Source: Pterobdella sp. o SKG-2022
Taxonomy: Eukaryota > Annelida > Clitellata > Hirudinida > Piscicolidae
Length of the DNA stretch: 64,000 nucleotides
Direction of reading: 5' to 3'
Assembly (NCBI GenBank): GCA_964035795.1
Contig: OZ038322.1
Coordinates: 12,602,038 to 12,666,037 of the forward strand
Under the pieces are notes generated by a model that did no database searches, was not told the DNA's origin, and saw nothing but the letters and a program-made list of their open reading frames with translations. Made by a program: the position numbers and the translations under genes. Positions 11,985-23,643 of the stretch are shown here, piece by piece. Every line of letters starts with the position of its first letter. Within the stretch, counting starts at the first letter, position 1.

Positions 11985-12777
11985 AACGAAACCGTTGCAT
12001 CAAAGTATTTGAAGTTTGATAGATATATAAAATATTTCTTTTAAATTTTTTTGAAAACACTATAAAATAAAATTTTTGTTTTATACCGCGTTTCTTAAAA
12101 CTTTTTTTCAGCACAAAAGCTGAGAGAAGCTTTCATGCGTGTACGTTGTCCAAATATTTCCGTATACAGATGCATATACACTGTTTCAGTGGACGTTCAA
12201 TTTGCTCAAATACTTTTGTATTTCAAAGAAAGAGCTTTTATAATATATTGCAAAGTTAATTCAGTTAAGTAAAATAGTTTTTTATTATTTAAAAAAGGTA
12301 AAATTTAAATGAGATTATTTAATTAATCAATAAATAACTTTCAAAAGATAAAATAATAAGCTAGTAATGTATTAAAATATGGATTTTTGTCAAAATGCAT
12401 AAAAAAAATTAAAGATAATGTTTAAGCTTATTAGAATCAGAAAACTAAATATATCAAAAAAATTAAATTTTGAATTATGAAAAAATTGAAACTAATTAAA
12501 AAACTTTCAGTTTTGTAAATAAATTCAATTTCAAATGTTCAAAAAAAGAGTCAAGCGCCTATCATTTATCTTTTCACCAATCAGATGTTTGCATCTTGGC
12601 CGCCAAACTTTAAATTTATATACATTTGATTTTAAAAATCGTGTATTTAAGATTGAATTGTTCGGCATATGCTTGTTTGACTTTATTTTTAAAAATTAAA
12701 TGTTGCCTAAGATTCGAATAAAAATATTGAATTCAATTCTTTGATTCAACAGTTTTTTTTGTTTCAAAACTAAAAAT
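11985..12777. promoter_or_regulatory. Shared upstream region of nAChR2 and KIFC1
   Basis: This 793-base spacer separates two divergent start codons. It contains no convincing ORF. About 170-200 bases before the kinesin ATG there is a CCAAT box (ACCAATCAG, 12576-12584). It is followed by an E2F/CDE-like core (GGCCGCCAAAC, 12598-12608) directly next to TTTAAA (12609-12614). That arrangement resembles the CCAAT plus CDE/CHR promoters of G2/M genes. The assignment is inference from motifs only. Confidence 0.45.
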
Positions 12778-15665
12778 ATGAGTCTCAATCCAGGGAAAAG
12801 TGGTTTTGTTAGTAAATTGCAAAAACCTTCTAAACTGAGGCCAGCGACTGCGATTCCATATAAACGGAAGTTACCTAATCAAGAAAATGTAGTTCATTTT
12901 CATCGCATTTGATTAATTTTTAAATATACTTTCAAAACAACTTGAAGAACGAAGGACCAGCTCCAAAACTTTACAAACCAAGACCTATAAAACCTGTGGC
13001 TGAAAGAGTTCAATCGAAGCCTTTAGCTGTAAATAACTACCAGAATAAAACCACCCAAGCTTCATCAAAAGCTCATTCTAAACGTTTGCTTAAAATATTT
13101 GTATAATTACCATATTTACTATATATTGATTTTCAAACTAAATAATATGCAATCATGCATTAACGTAAAAATTATCAATAAAATTAACTAACACATCAAT
13201 ATGACCTCAACTCTATTATAGCTGCAGTTAAATCATGGGAACCTCGACATGTGGTGGAGTTAAGAAAGGCATCTGCAAACACAAGTGCCAAGTTACAATC
13301 TCTCACTGAACAATTTGAGTTAGTTTTATTACATTTTAATTTTAAATATTTCTGGACTAATATTAATTTTATAAACAGAAAAGATAAACAAAATTGGGAA
13401 TTGACTGAGATTGGTTACAATGAAAAATATGCTGATTTAGAGAAAAGGTTAGCAGAAATAATGAAGGAAAAGGAACTTTTAGAAAAAGAACTGGTAGCAA
13501 AAAAAGATCAGATTGTATCCTTGACTGAGTCTCTGCAAAACTCAAACTCAACTATCAATAGACTTGACATGCAACTTAATAACTCAAAGGTTTGTTTTAA
13601 ATTCATGCATTCATATATCAGATTGGTATCAATAGTTTCAATTTTAGTCAAATTTTTCAATATTTTTTCTCAACACTACAGAGTATAATTAAACAACAAG
13701 AAGGTGTTTTGGAGGATAATAGAATTCAGATCAATTACTTCAAAAAGGAAATAGCTGAACAAAAAGTTCAGTTGGAAGAGTCAAGAATTAAACTGATTGA
13801 GGAAGAAGTTGTCCGTAAGAAACTTCATAACACCATCCAGGAACTCAAGGTCTTAATAATTTCATCAATACAATTCTTCTTTTTTACTCATAACTTGTTA
13901 ATTTTTTCAAACTTACAATTTCTTGAATAAATTTTAGATCATTATGTTCAAAATTATTCAATACCTGACTACAATGACTATTTTGTACAAAATAGGGAAA
14001 TATTCGTGTATATGGAAGAGTCAGGCCACTGTTAGGAGAAGAATTAGTAGGGAAAGAAAATGTGTTTCCAAGCCACATCTCTTTCCCAGACCCCAACAAT
14101 AAAATCATTGAGATTGACAAACTTCCCACCCAAGGCAATAATGAGGTTCAGTTTTCTGCAAACGTTTCATTGCTTATCATTGTTTTTAATTTACTGAAGA
14201 AACGTTTTATATACTTTTTTATCTACATATTTTTGTTTTATAATTTGTGTTTTTGTATAAAGGGAGCATCAAGAAGACTTACAATGGCAAGGCATGAGTT
14301 TCAGTTTGATAAGGTGTTTTCACCATCAGCATCCCAAGAGGTTGTGTTTGAGGAGATCTCACAACTTGTGCAGGTTTCATATGTGTCTGTTTTTGCTTTG
14401 ATATATCTTATTTTATCATAACAGTTATTTTTAGTTTTTCTATTTTTAAAGATACTTCAATATTTATTTTCTATCATTTTCAGAGTGCTCTTGATGGATA
14501 CAATGTGTGCATTTTTGCATATGGTCAAACAGGCTCAGGTAAGACTTACACAATGGAGGGTGTGGGGGTAGGTACCCATAAGGGAGTCATTCAGAGATCT
14601 GTGCAACAGGTGTTTGAGTCGGTAAACACACTTGCCAACAAGTCTTGGCAGGTTTGTAATCTGCATACAATGTTTATTCATATTGAGATAAAAGTCTAAA
14701 GCTTTTGTTACATTCAGTACCAGGTGGAAGTATCTTTTTTGGAAATATACAATGAGACTATCAGAGACCTGTTGAATGGCACTGATAATGTGGCTAAGGA
14801 GTCTGATAGTGGCAAGCATGAGATCCGTTTGGTGGGACCTAACACTAATGAAGTCTATGTCACTGACCTCACTACTCATGTGGTCACTTGTGAAGAGGAG
14901 GTGTTTTATTATTCTTGTCTTTTTTTAACACAGTTTCTAACAAAGATATTTAAATAGATACAATTGGAAATAGGTTCAAGAGCTGATCAGGAAAGCAGCT
15001 CAAGCCAGGTCTGTAGCAGAGACTAGATGCAATGAAAGATCATCCAGGAGTCATTCAATCTTTAGGATGAAGCTTACAGGAACCAATACAAATACTTCTG
15101 AGACATGTTCTGGTATGTTTTTGATTTTATTTCACATTTAAATTACTACAAATTGAATAAATTATTCTTATAGTTTTGTCTTTGAACAAGTTAAATAATG
15201 TTTGTTCATTTAAATCAATAAATAGGTTCAATTATCTAAGCTTAAAATGTGTTTTCAACATATGATTCAAACAGGGCTTTTGAATTTGGTGGATCTGGCG
15301 GGAAGTGAGCGTTTGAAAGAATCAGGATCACAAGGACAGAGGTTGAAAGAAACTCAAAACATAAACAAGAGTCTCGCTAACCTGAGCAACGTCATTATGG
15401 CTTTAGCTAACAAGGCAAGTATTACATTCTCGTAAGAACTTCATGATTATCAACCTATCATTATAAGCAGGATGCTCATGTACCTTACCGCAACTCTAAG
15501 CTGACGCACCTTCTACAAAACTGCTTGGGAGGCAATGCCAAAGTGTTGATGTTTGTGAACGTATCTCCCAAAGAAGAGTGTCTACAAGAGACTTTGAACT
15601 CTTTAAGATTTGCCACCAAAGTTAACCAGTGTAATATCGGGGTAGCTCAAAAGAAATTCAAATAA
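12778..15665 (+). CDS. KIFC1: Kinesin-14 minus-end motor (KIFC1/ncd)
   Basis: This is a C-terminal-motor kinesin that crosslinks and focuses spindle microtubules. Twelve exons give 602 aa in frame: 12778-12888, 12948-13083, 13222-13318, 13379-13589, 13682-13849, 13996-14145, 14263-14373, 14484-14651, 14718-14900, 14974-15112, 15275-15414 and 15471-15665. A basic, proline-rich N-terminal tail (likely microtubule and nuclear targeting) is followed by a coiled coil over roughly residues 110-230 and then the motor. Motor motifs are [12 protein letters not shown] (neck/strand 1), the P-loop [16 protein letters not shown], switch [12 protein letters not shown], switch [10 protein letters not shown] and the C-terminal [17 protein letters not shown] and FATKVNQC. 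The motor at the C terminus and the ending [10 protein letters not shown] are diagnostic of KIFC1. The last intron (15415-15470) has a GC donor. A polyA signal follows at 15823. Confidence 0.96.
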
Positions 15666-15822
15666 TTGTATTGCATTTAAGTTTATCTTATTTGATGTTA
15701 TTTTCACTTTTTAACATTATAGACTAAATATACAGCTCTTCTTGGCAGCCATATTGTAATATAAACATTTGTTTCAACTAATGATATTTGTAAAGTATCT
15801 CGCGACATCATTGTCTTGTTTT

Positions 15823-15828
15823 AATAAA
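15823..15828 (+). terminator. PolyA signal AATAAA of the kinesin gene
   Basis: A canonical AATAAA lies about 160 bases after the kinesin stop codon. It sits only 55 bases from the LRR1 stop on the other strand, so the two convergent transcripts probably end close together or overlap. Confidence 0.6.
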
Positions 15829-15852
15829 GTGATGCTTAAATGCGTTAATCCG

Positions 15853-15858
15853 TTTATT
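15853..15858 (-). terminator. PolyA signal of LRR1 (minus strand)
   Basis: TTTATT on the plus strand reads AATAAA on the minus strand, 24 bases after the LRR1 stop. The 3' end of LRR1 would therefore overlap the 3' UTR of the kinesin gene. Confidence 0.5.
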
Positions 15859-15882
15859 TAAAATATCAATACAATGCTTTTT

Positions 15883-17807
15883 TTAGGTAATTTGATTTGA
15901 TACTTTTTCATAACATTTAAAGCAACATAAATACAAAGTCAATGGAATATCTTTGTTTCTTAAGACGTTTTCAGCTATTCTATTTAGCTCAATAAATGTT
16001 GTCGAGCTAATTGTACTTTCGAAGCATGATTTTCTGCAGACTGAACATATCTTGTGGCAGTCGATGTATGCTTGAGATAGTATGTCTACTTCAGCATAAG
16101 AAATTCTGGTTGTATAGCACATTTTTCTGAGTAGAGGCTATAACAAAAAATAAATAAAAAGATGAACTCCATCGTTTACATGAGAACGATGGTGTCCATA
16201 GAATAAAGTGTGCTTACTTTTTATCAACGATTCTTCTAGCCGCTAGCTCGTAAAGAGAAGGTAGAGAATATTCTGTCAATGGATTCTTGAATGATTGGGA
16301 TGATTCTTGAAAAGTAACATCTAAGCTATGTAGTTTCATAAAAAGAAAAGAACCAGGCAAAGATCGAATCTGGAATATCAAAGGTAAATGGAGATAACTT
16401 GGTTAATCTAACGAAAATAACAACTTTGATGGTTTATTTTAAAAAGCGTATTTTCCTAATGACATTTAACATAACGTTATTAACTATGAGTAAAAGTTAA
16501 AATTTTTCTTATGTTAATAACGTTATGAGTTTCAAGTTTAATGAAATTTAAAAAAATTAAACTTTAAATTTATAAAATGAGATGAAAAATATAAAACTTA
16601 AAAATTAACTTACCTTATTGTGACTAAGAATTAAAGTTTTAAGGCATTTTAGGTATAAAAAAGATTCTGGCAAAACCTCCAAAATATTGCCAGTAAGGTG
16701 GAGTTCAACTAAATTTTTAAAGTTTCTGATCTAAAAATAAAAAAAATAAAGAATTAAATTGGCTTGAGAAAGAATAGCTTACTTTGAAAGGTAATTTTTG
16801 TATTTTGTTGTTACTCAAGTTTAATTTGATGAGTCTTGCAGCTAAATCACTACAACAAAACCCCCATGCAAGACTTTTTATCTGATTGGATGACAGGTCT
16901 AAATTGATTAATGAATGTAGATCATTCCATCCATTTTCAGGCAAATTCCTGTGAAAAAAAAGTTAGTGAATTTTTATTAATAAAAGAGAATTAAGCACAA
17001 ACGTTAGGCTGTTTTCTGATAGATTTAGCTCTTTCAAATGCTTGAGGTTAAATATTCTCAAATCAATTTTTTTCAGATTTATACCATTGATACTGAGTTG
17101 TACCAATGAGAAAGGAAAGTTTGTGGTGATTGGGTAATCTAACTTACTAATTATTTTCATTTTTGTTTTTTCTACCTGTAAAAAAATGTAAACTAGCAAA
17201 AGAATATTTTTTAGTTATTAAATAAGAAAATTTCAAAAACATCATGATGAGCTACTTCTTTGCTTGAAAATGGTATCAGTGTAGAAATATGAATACTATG
17301 ATTCTCAAAACTTTTACTATTATCTGAAGAAAAGTCTGAACTTTTGGAAAATGCCCCAAGAACATGGAGAAAAGCTTTCAATTGAATTGTATTAGCCTGT
17401 AAAAAATCATAAATTATCCACTCAATGATATTTTTGAAAAATCATGAAAACCTTGCTAATAAGAACATCATGATTTGGAGATTTGAATCTCAATGTAGCT
17501 ATCCCTTGGGAAGTACGATTATTGAAAATTTTAACAATGTTCTGAAAAACCTTTAAAGATTAAATTTGAATTATCAAAATGAAGTAGATTTGTGAAAAAA
17601 AAACTCAAAATATAATTTATCAAATTTACTAACTTGATAATTTTTACCAATTTTGTCATAATTAGAAGATATAACTAGAATAGGGTATAAGTCTTTTGGT
17701 TTTTTCTTTCCAATAGTTAGCTTTGATTTACATTTGTTTTTAATCGGGTTTTGATTTGTACAATTTGATTCATTGTGACGTATTTCTACACTGGCTAGAA
17801 GAATCAT
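15883..17807 (-). CDS. LRR1: Leucine-rich repeat protein 1 (CUL2 substrate receptor)
   Basis: LRR1 is the substrate adaptor of a cullin-2 ubiquitin ligase that, in animals, unloads the replicative helicase at the end of S phase. Eight exons give 423 aa in frame: 17634-17807, 17452-17541, 17241-17396, 17003-17175, 16783-16948, 16614-16730, 16218-16369 and 15883-16126. The N-terminal non-LRR region (KDLYPILVISSNYDKIGKNY, then NIVKIFNN) matches the known LRR1 N-terminus. KIISKLDYPITTNFPFSLVQ matches the signature that starts the LRR block. Repeats follow, such as LKHLKELNLSENSL and LINLDLSSNQI. The C-terminal part has LPSLYELAARRIV and a Cys pattern (CSVCRKSCF) as in LRR1 orthologues, where the cullin/elongin box lies. 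Length is close to the human protein. Orthology was judged from remembered family features, not a search. Confidence 0.9.
16470..16527. repeat. Hairpin with perfect 15-bp arms in an LRR1 intron
   Basis: CATAACGTTATTAAC at 16470-16484 is repeated as its exact reverse complement at 16513-16527, with 28 bases between. It lies in the intron between exons 7 and 6 of LRR1. It could be a small foldback element remnant. Confidence 0.7.
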
Positions 17808-18955
17808 AACGGTATAAAATTTGATGATTTCTAAGATGCCGCGAAGGGTTTTAAACTAAAAAGTGAACTTTCGTTTCGAACAATACAGAGGATTTGCCTT
17901 ACACTCATTTTATACGATATATATATATTTAATTTTTTAAAAATTGTTTTGAGTTTAATTATTATTTTCAATTGAATTTTTCATTTTTGCATGGATATCT
18001 TAAATAATTCCTATCTTTAAATTTATAAAATTAATTTACAAGTTTTGAAGAAAAAAAGATCTAAAAATATAATTTTATCAAAATCTTCTTTATTAGAAAA
18101 AATTTTTTTCAATTATACAGAAATTTAAATTGTGGTTTGAAGTTATCAAAGTTACAATTTCACAAACTATGATGGGAATCTTACGAAAAGCTTCGTGTAA
18201 TAAGTTTCTCAATAAACCATTGTTTTTGTTTCTATTATATATGATGGTATAGGTTTTGAAATAGTAACTCTAATATGCTACAAAAGTTATTGAAATAAAA
18301 AGTCGTTAAAGAATTTTTTAAAATGTTTCATTCCAAAGTCAGTGAATCTTTGCTAACCTTTTATTATAACGTTGAGTTATTGAAAAATATTTTTGTTTTA
18401 ATAAACCTTCATAACATCTCATAAATTTATGGAAAAAATGTTTGAATAAAACTTTTCAATTCATGTTGACGCATTACGGGACTATTAATTCCCTTTGCCT
18501 ATGAACCTCATAGAGTAGAAATAGTTTTTCAGAAGGATAATGCATTAATTCACAAAAGTTTGAAACAATGTCTCTAAAAAATTGAATATTAAGTTAATGA
18601 AATGACCGGGTTTTTTTTTTTACTCCATCTAAAGTTGATGGAAAACCTATAATTGTGGCTAATAAAAAAATAAAAAACCGTTTAAGGCCATTAAAAATCT
18701 TTAATAGGCATTATAGAAAAAAAGGAAAAAATCGACCTAAAGTTCTTGCACTGATTGTTAACTTCAATAAGGAATTGTTGTATTGAAGTAATAACAAAAG
18801 ATTACTTTTATTCAATAACAAAGCTTTCGATACAACCGGGATATCACAATCGGGTTCCATAAACAAAGCATAGTGATATCTCGGTAATATCGAAAATGAA
18901 AACTTAATAACTTTTAGGTCTATCGTAATACAAAAGAATATTTATTAATTAATTA
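17808..18955. other. Spacer upstream of LRR1
   Basis: There is no gene. About 30 bases before the LRR1 ATG the sequence GCCGCGAAG (17838-17846) is an E2F-like site on the minus strand, which would suit an S-phase gene. The rest is AT-rich. It holds a copy of the dispersed ACGAAAAGCTTCGTGT repeat (about 18181-18235) and an inverted repeat at 18826-18894 just before the LINE. Confidence 0.5.
18826..18894. repeat. Inverted repeat beside the LINE
   Basis: Left arm 18826-18847 starts TTCGATACAACC. Right arm 18873-18894 ends AATATCGAA. The arms match at about 19 of 22 positions, and the similarity fades outward on both sides. It looks like a foldback/MITE remnant, 60 bases before the LINE reading frame starts. 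Confidence 0.65.
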
Positions 18956-21075
18956 ATGAAAATCTTTCGCCCCAGCAGTCACTCCCATCCCAAGCTATCC
19001 ATTGACGCCATTGCCGCCAAAAGAAAAAGACGAAAACTTGAGAGAAAAATTTCCTTATTGTTAAGGTCATCCAAGCCTGTTCCAGCCAGTCTTTTTGCTG
19101 CCCTCAAGGAATCTCGTAAGACTGCTCGCGCTCTCATCTTGTGTTGATTATTTTATTATAAATCCCGTGCTGATTATTTTAACAACATGCTTGCATCTGT
19201 CAAACCAAACTCGAAAGTTTTTTGGAAAACTGCCAACTCCATCCTACATAGATCCCCTCCTTCTCCGCCACTCAGCTCTTCAGAAGCTATCAATCTTGTG
19301 AATACCTTTAGTAGCTTTTTTAAAGAAAAAATCGCTCTTATTCACAAATCTTTGCCAACGTCCATTTCGCGCTGCACAGACCCTATTCTACCAGACAATC
19401 GAACACCACTCTCTTATTTTTCATTTGTCAGTATTGAAGAAGTGAGTAGGCTAGTTCGCTCTTAACCCAACAAATCTTCTCCATTAGACTTAATCCCCAC
19501 ATCCACTTTAAAACGCTTTTCTCACCTCTTTGCTTCAATAATTTCCAAACTTACCAACTTGTCTTTTTCACAAGCAATATTCCCCGCCTCCTTTAAAACA
19601 GCACAAGTTCTCCCTTTGCTTAAGAAAGGCAATTTGGACTCTACCATTCCTTCGACTACCGCCCTATATCTAACTTGAGCACCATTTCAAAAATTATCGA
19701 AAGACTCGTTCATTCCAGAATAACTTCTCACGTTTCATCATCTCCTAATTTTAATCCTTTCCAATCAGCATATCGCAAGCACCGCTCAACAGAAACCACA
19801 CTCTTACGCATCACTGACAGTCTTCGCAACATCTGCGCTACTGGACATGCGGCCGTTTTGGTTTCGCTAGACCTTTCTGCTGCTTTCGACACTCTCGATC
19901 ACAATATCTTAATTGATATTTTGAGTAGACACTTCAATATTTCTGATCTCGCTTTTTCTTGGTTTCGCTCTTACCTCTTTCAACGTTCTCAGTTCGTTAA
20001 AATGGACAATTTCTCTTCTTTTCTTACATCACTCAACTCAGGCGTGCCGCAGGGCTCCATTCTGGGACCAATCCTCTTCTCTCTTTATACATCACCCATT
20101 TGTATCATTATTGTACAGCACGACTTGCTTTTTCACCAGTTCGCTGATGACATCACTCTTTTCACCGGAGTTTCTCACTCAGATCCTAGCCCCACTCTCC
20201 TTAAAATATCCAGTTGTTTTTCCGCCCTAAACTCCTGGTTTTCCCAAAGCCAACTGAAACTAAACCCTACTAAGAGTGAGGTGATGTTTGTCGGCAGCTC
20301 TCGCCTTTTAGCAAAATACAATCTCCCTTCTGTGGTAACTCTCGACGGCACCACACTTCCTATATATTCCAAGCTCAAAATCTTAGGTGTCACCTTAGAT
20401 TCAAATTTGAACTTTGCTCACTTTATTTCTCAAATAATCCAATCTTCCAATTTCCATATCTATGCCATAAAACAAGTACGCAAATTCTTACCTCTTTCCA
20501 CTACTAATGCCCTCTTTATCTCACTAGTTCTTTCCAGATTGGACTACTGTAATTTTCTCCTTTGCGGGCAGCCAAACTATCTTTTATGCAAACTTCAAGC
20601 CCTTCAAAACCACGCGGCCAAGACGGTTCTTCAAGCTGATTATTTTAACTCTTCCAGCGACTGTCTTGATCGTTTGCACTGGTTACCTGTCTCCCAAAGA
20701 TGCAAGTTTAAATTACTTTGGCTCATTGCATGCACTTTCAAGCTTGAACAACCTGCTTATCTTCTTGATCTTTTGTCAATCAGACACACACGTCAACCAT
20801 TCAGATCCTTGCACTCTGGTTCCCAGCTTCATCAACCTGTTTCTTCAGGCTTGTTTACTTGTCGCTCTTTTTCTCACCAGGCTCCCCATCTGTGGAATTC
20901 ACTTTCTTCTAACTTGCGCTCATCGCCTTCTTTCATGAACTTTCGCAAACTTTTAAAAACTCACTTATACCATAAACATCCCCAGTCATAATCTTTTACA
21001 AACCTTAAGCGCCTCTGAAGCAATCTTGAATTGATAACTGTGCGCTATAAAAATCTTAATAATAATAATAATAAA
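18956..21075 (+). mobile_element. Decayed L2/CR1-like non-LTR retrotransposon (5' truncated)
   Basis: The 438-codon open stretch 19675-20991 encodes a reverse transcriptase: SLDLSAAFDTLDH (motif A), SGVPQGSILGPILF (motif B) and FADDITLF (catalytic YxDD-type motif C). A conserved C-terminal tail ends near FRKLLKTHLYHKH. That tail and LDRLHWLPVSQRCKFKLL are typical of L2/CR1-type LINEs. Upstream pieces of the same ORF lie in other frames at 18956-19147 and 19187-19465, with a frame change near 19150, an in-frame TAA at 19462-19464 and another frame change near 19650-19675. No endonuclease domain is present. The 3' end is an (AAT)n run at about 21056-21073. Base and codon use (C/T-rich coding strand, more GC) stand out from the host. 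It is not autonomous. Confidence 0.92.
21056..21073. repeat. (AAT)n tail of the LINE
   Basis: A short AAT microsatellite closes the retroelement about 65 bases after its stop codon. L2/CR1-type LINEs end in short simple repeats rather than a long polyA, so this marks the 3' boundary. Confidence 0.75.
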
Positions 21076-21740
21076 ATTATCATCTACCTAACTTAAAACT
21101 GGTCATTTGAAGTTCATCTTTAAAACCTTTCAAAAAATAAAATATTTATTTGAATTTTTTTTTCTATGAATCGATGAGTAAAATTAATAAAAGCTTTTAA
21201 AAAGCTGCCTTAAATTTAGCCTCAAGTGCCTTCCCTTATGTTATATCAACTTTTTAATACAAAAACAACGATTCAACTTTCGAACTATCAATAAAGTTTA
21301 AAAAGGTTTAAAAAACCATATGAAGTTTTGACGGATTAGTAAGAAGTTACATCGTTTAAGCCAAATAGGCAATATATATAAAATTTTTGAGCATTTACTG
21401 CCCTTTTTGCAACATATAAAATAGTTAAATTAATACAAATTTTTGAAATATTAATGTTTTATAAAAAAAAATTTTCTTAAGAATTTAAAAGTTTTATCAA
21501 ACCACAAAGTTTTTAATTTCATTAAATTTGGCGTCAATGTTTGGCAACTTCTTAAGACACGTTTTTCCATGAAAATTAGCAACATGGATCAGAAAATAGC
21601 TTTAATGATTCACTAATCATTTTTTTGCGAAGTAAACGATTTTTGGAGACCGCCTAACGTTTTATAGTCGTAATAAGATACACATCGAAAAAGAACTAGT
21701 TCATGGTTAACTAAATTAGCCTATCAACAAAAACGATTTA

Positions 21741-21864
21741 AATCAAACATCTTCATTAACTAAATAATAACACGAAGCTTTTCACGAAGTTTGTATAGTT
21801 GATAATGGGAGTACAACGTACGAAAAGCTTTGTGTTATTATTCAGTTAATAAAAGTGTTTGATT
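21741..21864. repeat. Foldback element, ACGAAAAGCTTCGTGT family
   Basis: Arms of about 47 bases (21741-21787 and 21818-21864) are near-reverse complements, sharing AATAATAACACGAAGCTTTT and TCAAACA. One arm also occurs alone, diverged, at about 6535-6585, 11279-11335 and 18181-18235. This is the layout of a MITE family with solo or decayed copies. No ORF is present. Confidence 0.7.
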
Positions 21865-22470
21865 CAAGGCGTTTTTTAATTAGCTTTTCTTTTAGTACTT
21901 CTTAACTTTATTTCAGTAATAGATAGTATAAAGAAAAGCTTGATCGTAATAATTTGGCTTCATCGTTGTTTTTGCTTTTTTTTGATGAATTGTAGCATGA
22001 ATACAAATATTCAAGTTAGAAGACGCAAAAGATGTAATTTTTAGTTTTTATTAACAGAACTTTTCGATATTACTCATATATTTGAAGCGTCAAACGTGTT
22101 GCAAAATAACGTCAAAAAAATATTCAATTAATATTTTAAAAAACAATTAACAATTCATAAGTTCATGTTTTACGATACAAATATTCAATCCAGTTTTTTT
22201 CAAACAACTCAAACGTTTAAGGTCAATTTAGTTCAGTTCTCTTGAAATATACCCATTTAAAACAGTTTTCAATCTACTCATATCGCATGCTAAAGTGTGT
22301 CCAACAAATTGAAGGATCGTAAAATTATCTCAGCCAAAGACCTACTATCAAAAGACTATCGTTTCTGTTACCAAAGTATAACGAATGAATACGGAAAATA
22401 ATTATCTAAGCTTGAAATATCTATACTAGTTTTAAAAAATACAATTTTATTAAAATTTAGTGTTAATATT

Positions 22471-22655
22471 TTGATGATTATTCAAAAAAATTTTGCGTCG
22501 ATTTATGAGAATTTCAAGACATTTATCAAGCAAAAACAGCTATAATTTTCGATAAGCCTTACATAAACTTATCGAAAATTATAGCTGTTGTATTGCTCAA
22601 TAAATGTAATAAAAATCTTTCATAAATCGACTTAAAAAGTTGTTGAATATGGTTT
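22471..22655. repeat. Foldback MITE-like element, copy A
   Basis: The inner arms 22535-22556 and 22568-22589 are perfect 22-bp reverse complements with an 11-base loop. The outer parts, around TCGATTTATGA (near 22500) and its complement near 22620, also pair. The core AACAGCTATAATTTTCGATA recurs in copy B at 33563-33697. It is non-coding and probably mobilised in trans. Confidence 0.8.
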
Positions 22656-23635
22656 ATGGGTTCATGAAGATGTCTTTAAAAAGTTATCTTGGTTATATAA
22701 TTTTTCAAATTTGTATGGAATTGACTTTTTAATTTAACCATAAAATGTGATAGAAAGCTTATTCATTGAATGAATTTTCTTTCAACTCAATTGAAAAAAA
22801 ATCTTATAACTGAAAATAAGCCAAGACTGAATTGTAAACAATTGGTATTTATTCAATAAATAAATTTTATATCGTTTTTATGATAAAGTTAAAAACGTTG
22901 ATATTCATTCTATATGTGAGCTCTATATGGGATTGATTTGAAGGTATCTTTGAGGGATATCACCTCACTCGCTGTTAAACTACGCAGTCTTTATTTGTTA
23001 ATAACTTTCCTATGATTAAGTTTACTCGTAAAATTGAGAATGTTTTCAATTATTGTATTTCTATGTATAATAACTTCCAGTTTTAATTTAAGAATAAAAA
23101 AATAAATAACGCTAGAAAAATTTACTATGTTTATTTTAGTTTTTTTCTCATAATTTTTCCAATCAAAGCTCTTTTGACGCTATTTATAAAATGAAAACAC
23201 AAATTTAGCTGAATGCTAACGTTTCTAAACTGAAATTTATGCTACAAAAAAGCTCTAAGAGCTCGAATAGAAGTGGAAATGTGGAATTTCAATGAAACAG
23301 AGAATTTGGAACGTTATTAGGGTATATACGATACTAAAATAAGTAGACTCAAGAAAAATGCTTTTTAATCATTTTGATGTTTTTAAATTATATATTTTGA
23401 AAATAAAATTGAAAATTTTATATTTAATTGAGTTTGTGAACTTTTGCATTACATAATCTAATCGTTATTTGAACCCCCAAGGATATAATTACTATTTCTT
23501 GCTTCACACCTGCTAAAATCTCGTTGGAAAACAAATTAAAAAACTATTAAAACATTTCAATTTATGAAAATTTAATATAGAACCAAATATGAGAAGTGTT
23601 GCACAAAAATAGAAGTCTAGTAACGTCACCGATAC

Positions 23636-23643
23636 TATATAAG
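23636..23643 (+). promoter_or_regulatory. Candidate TATA box of the TEP gene
   Basis: TATATAAG lies about 100 bases before the ATG at 23742, a suitable distance for a core promoter with a short 5' UTR. No other support is available. Confidence 0.4.

Noticed and set aside
20666..20938. Second open frame inside the LINE
   Set aside because: Alternative-frame shadow of the reverse transcriptase ORF; no homology in that frame.
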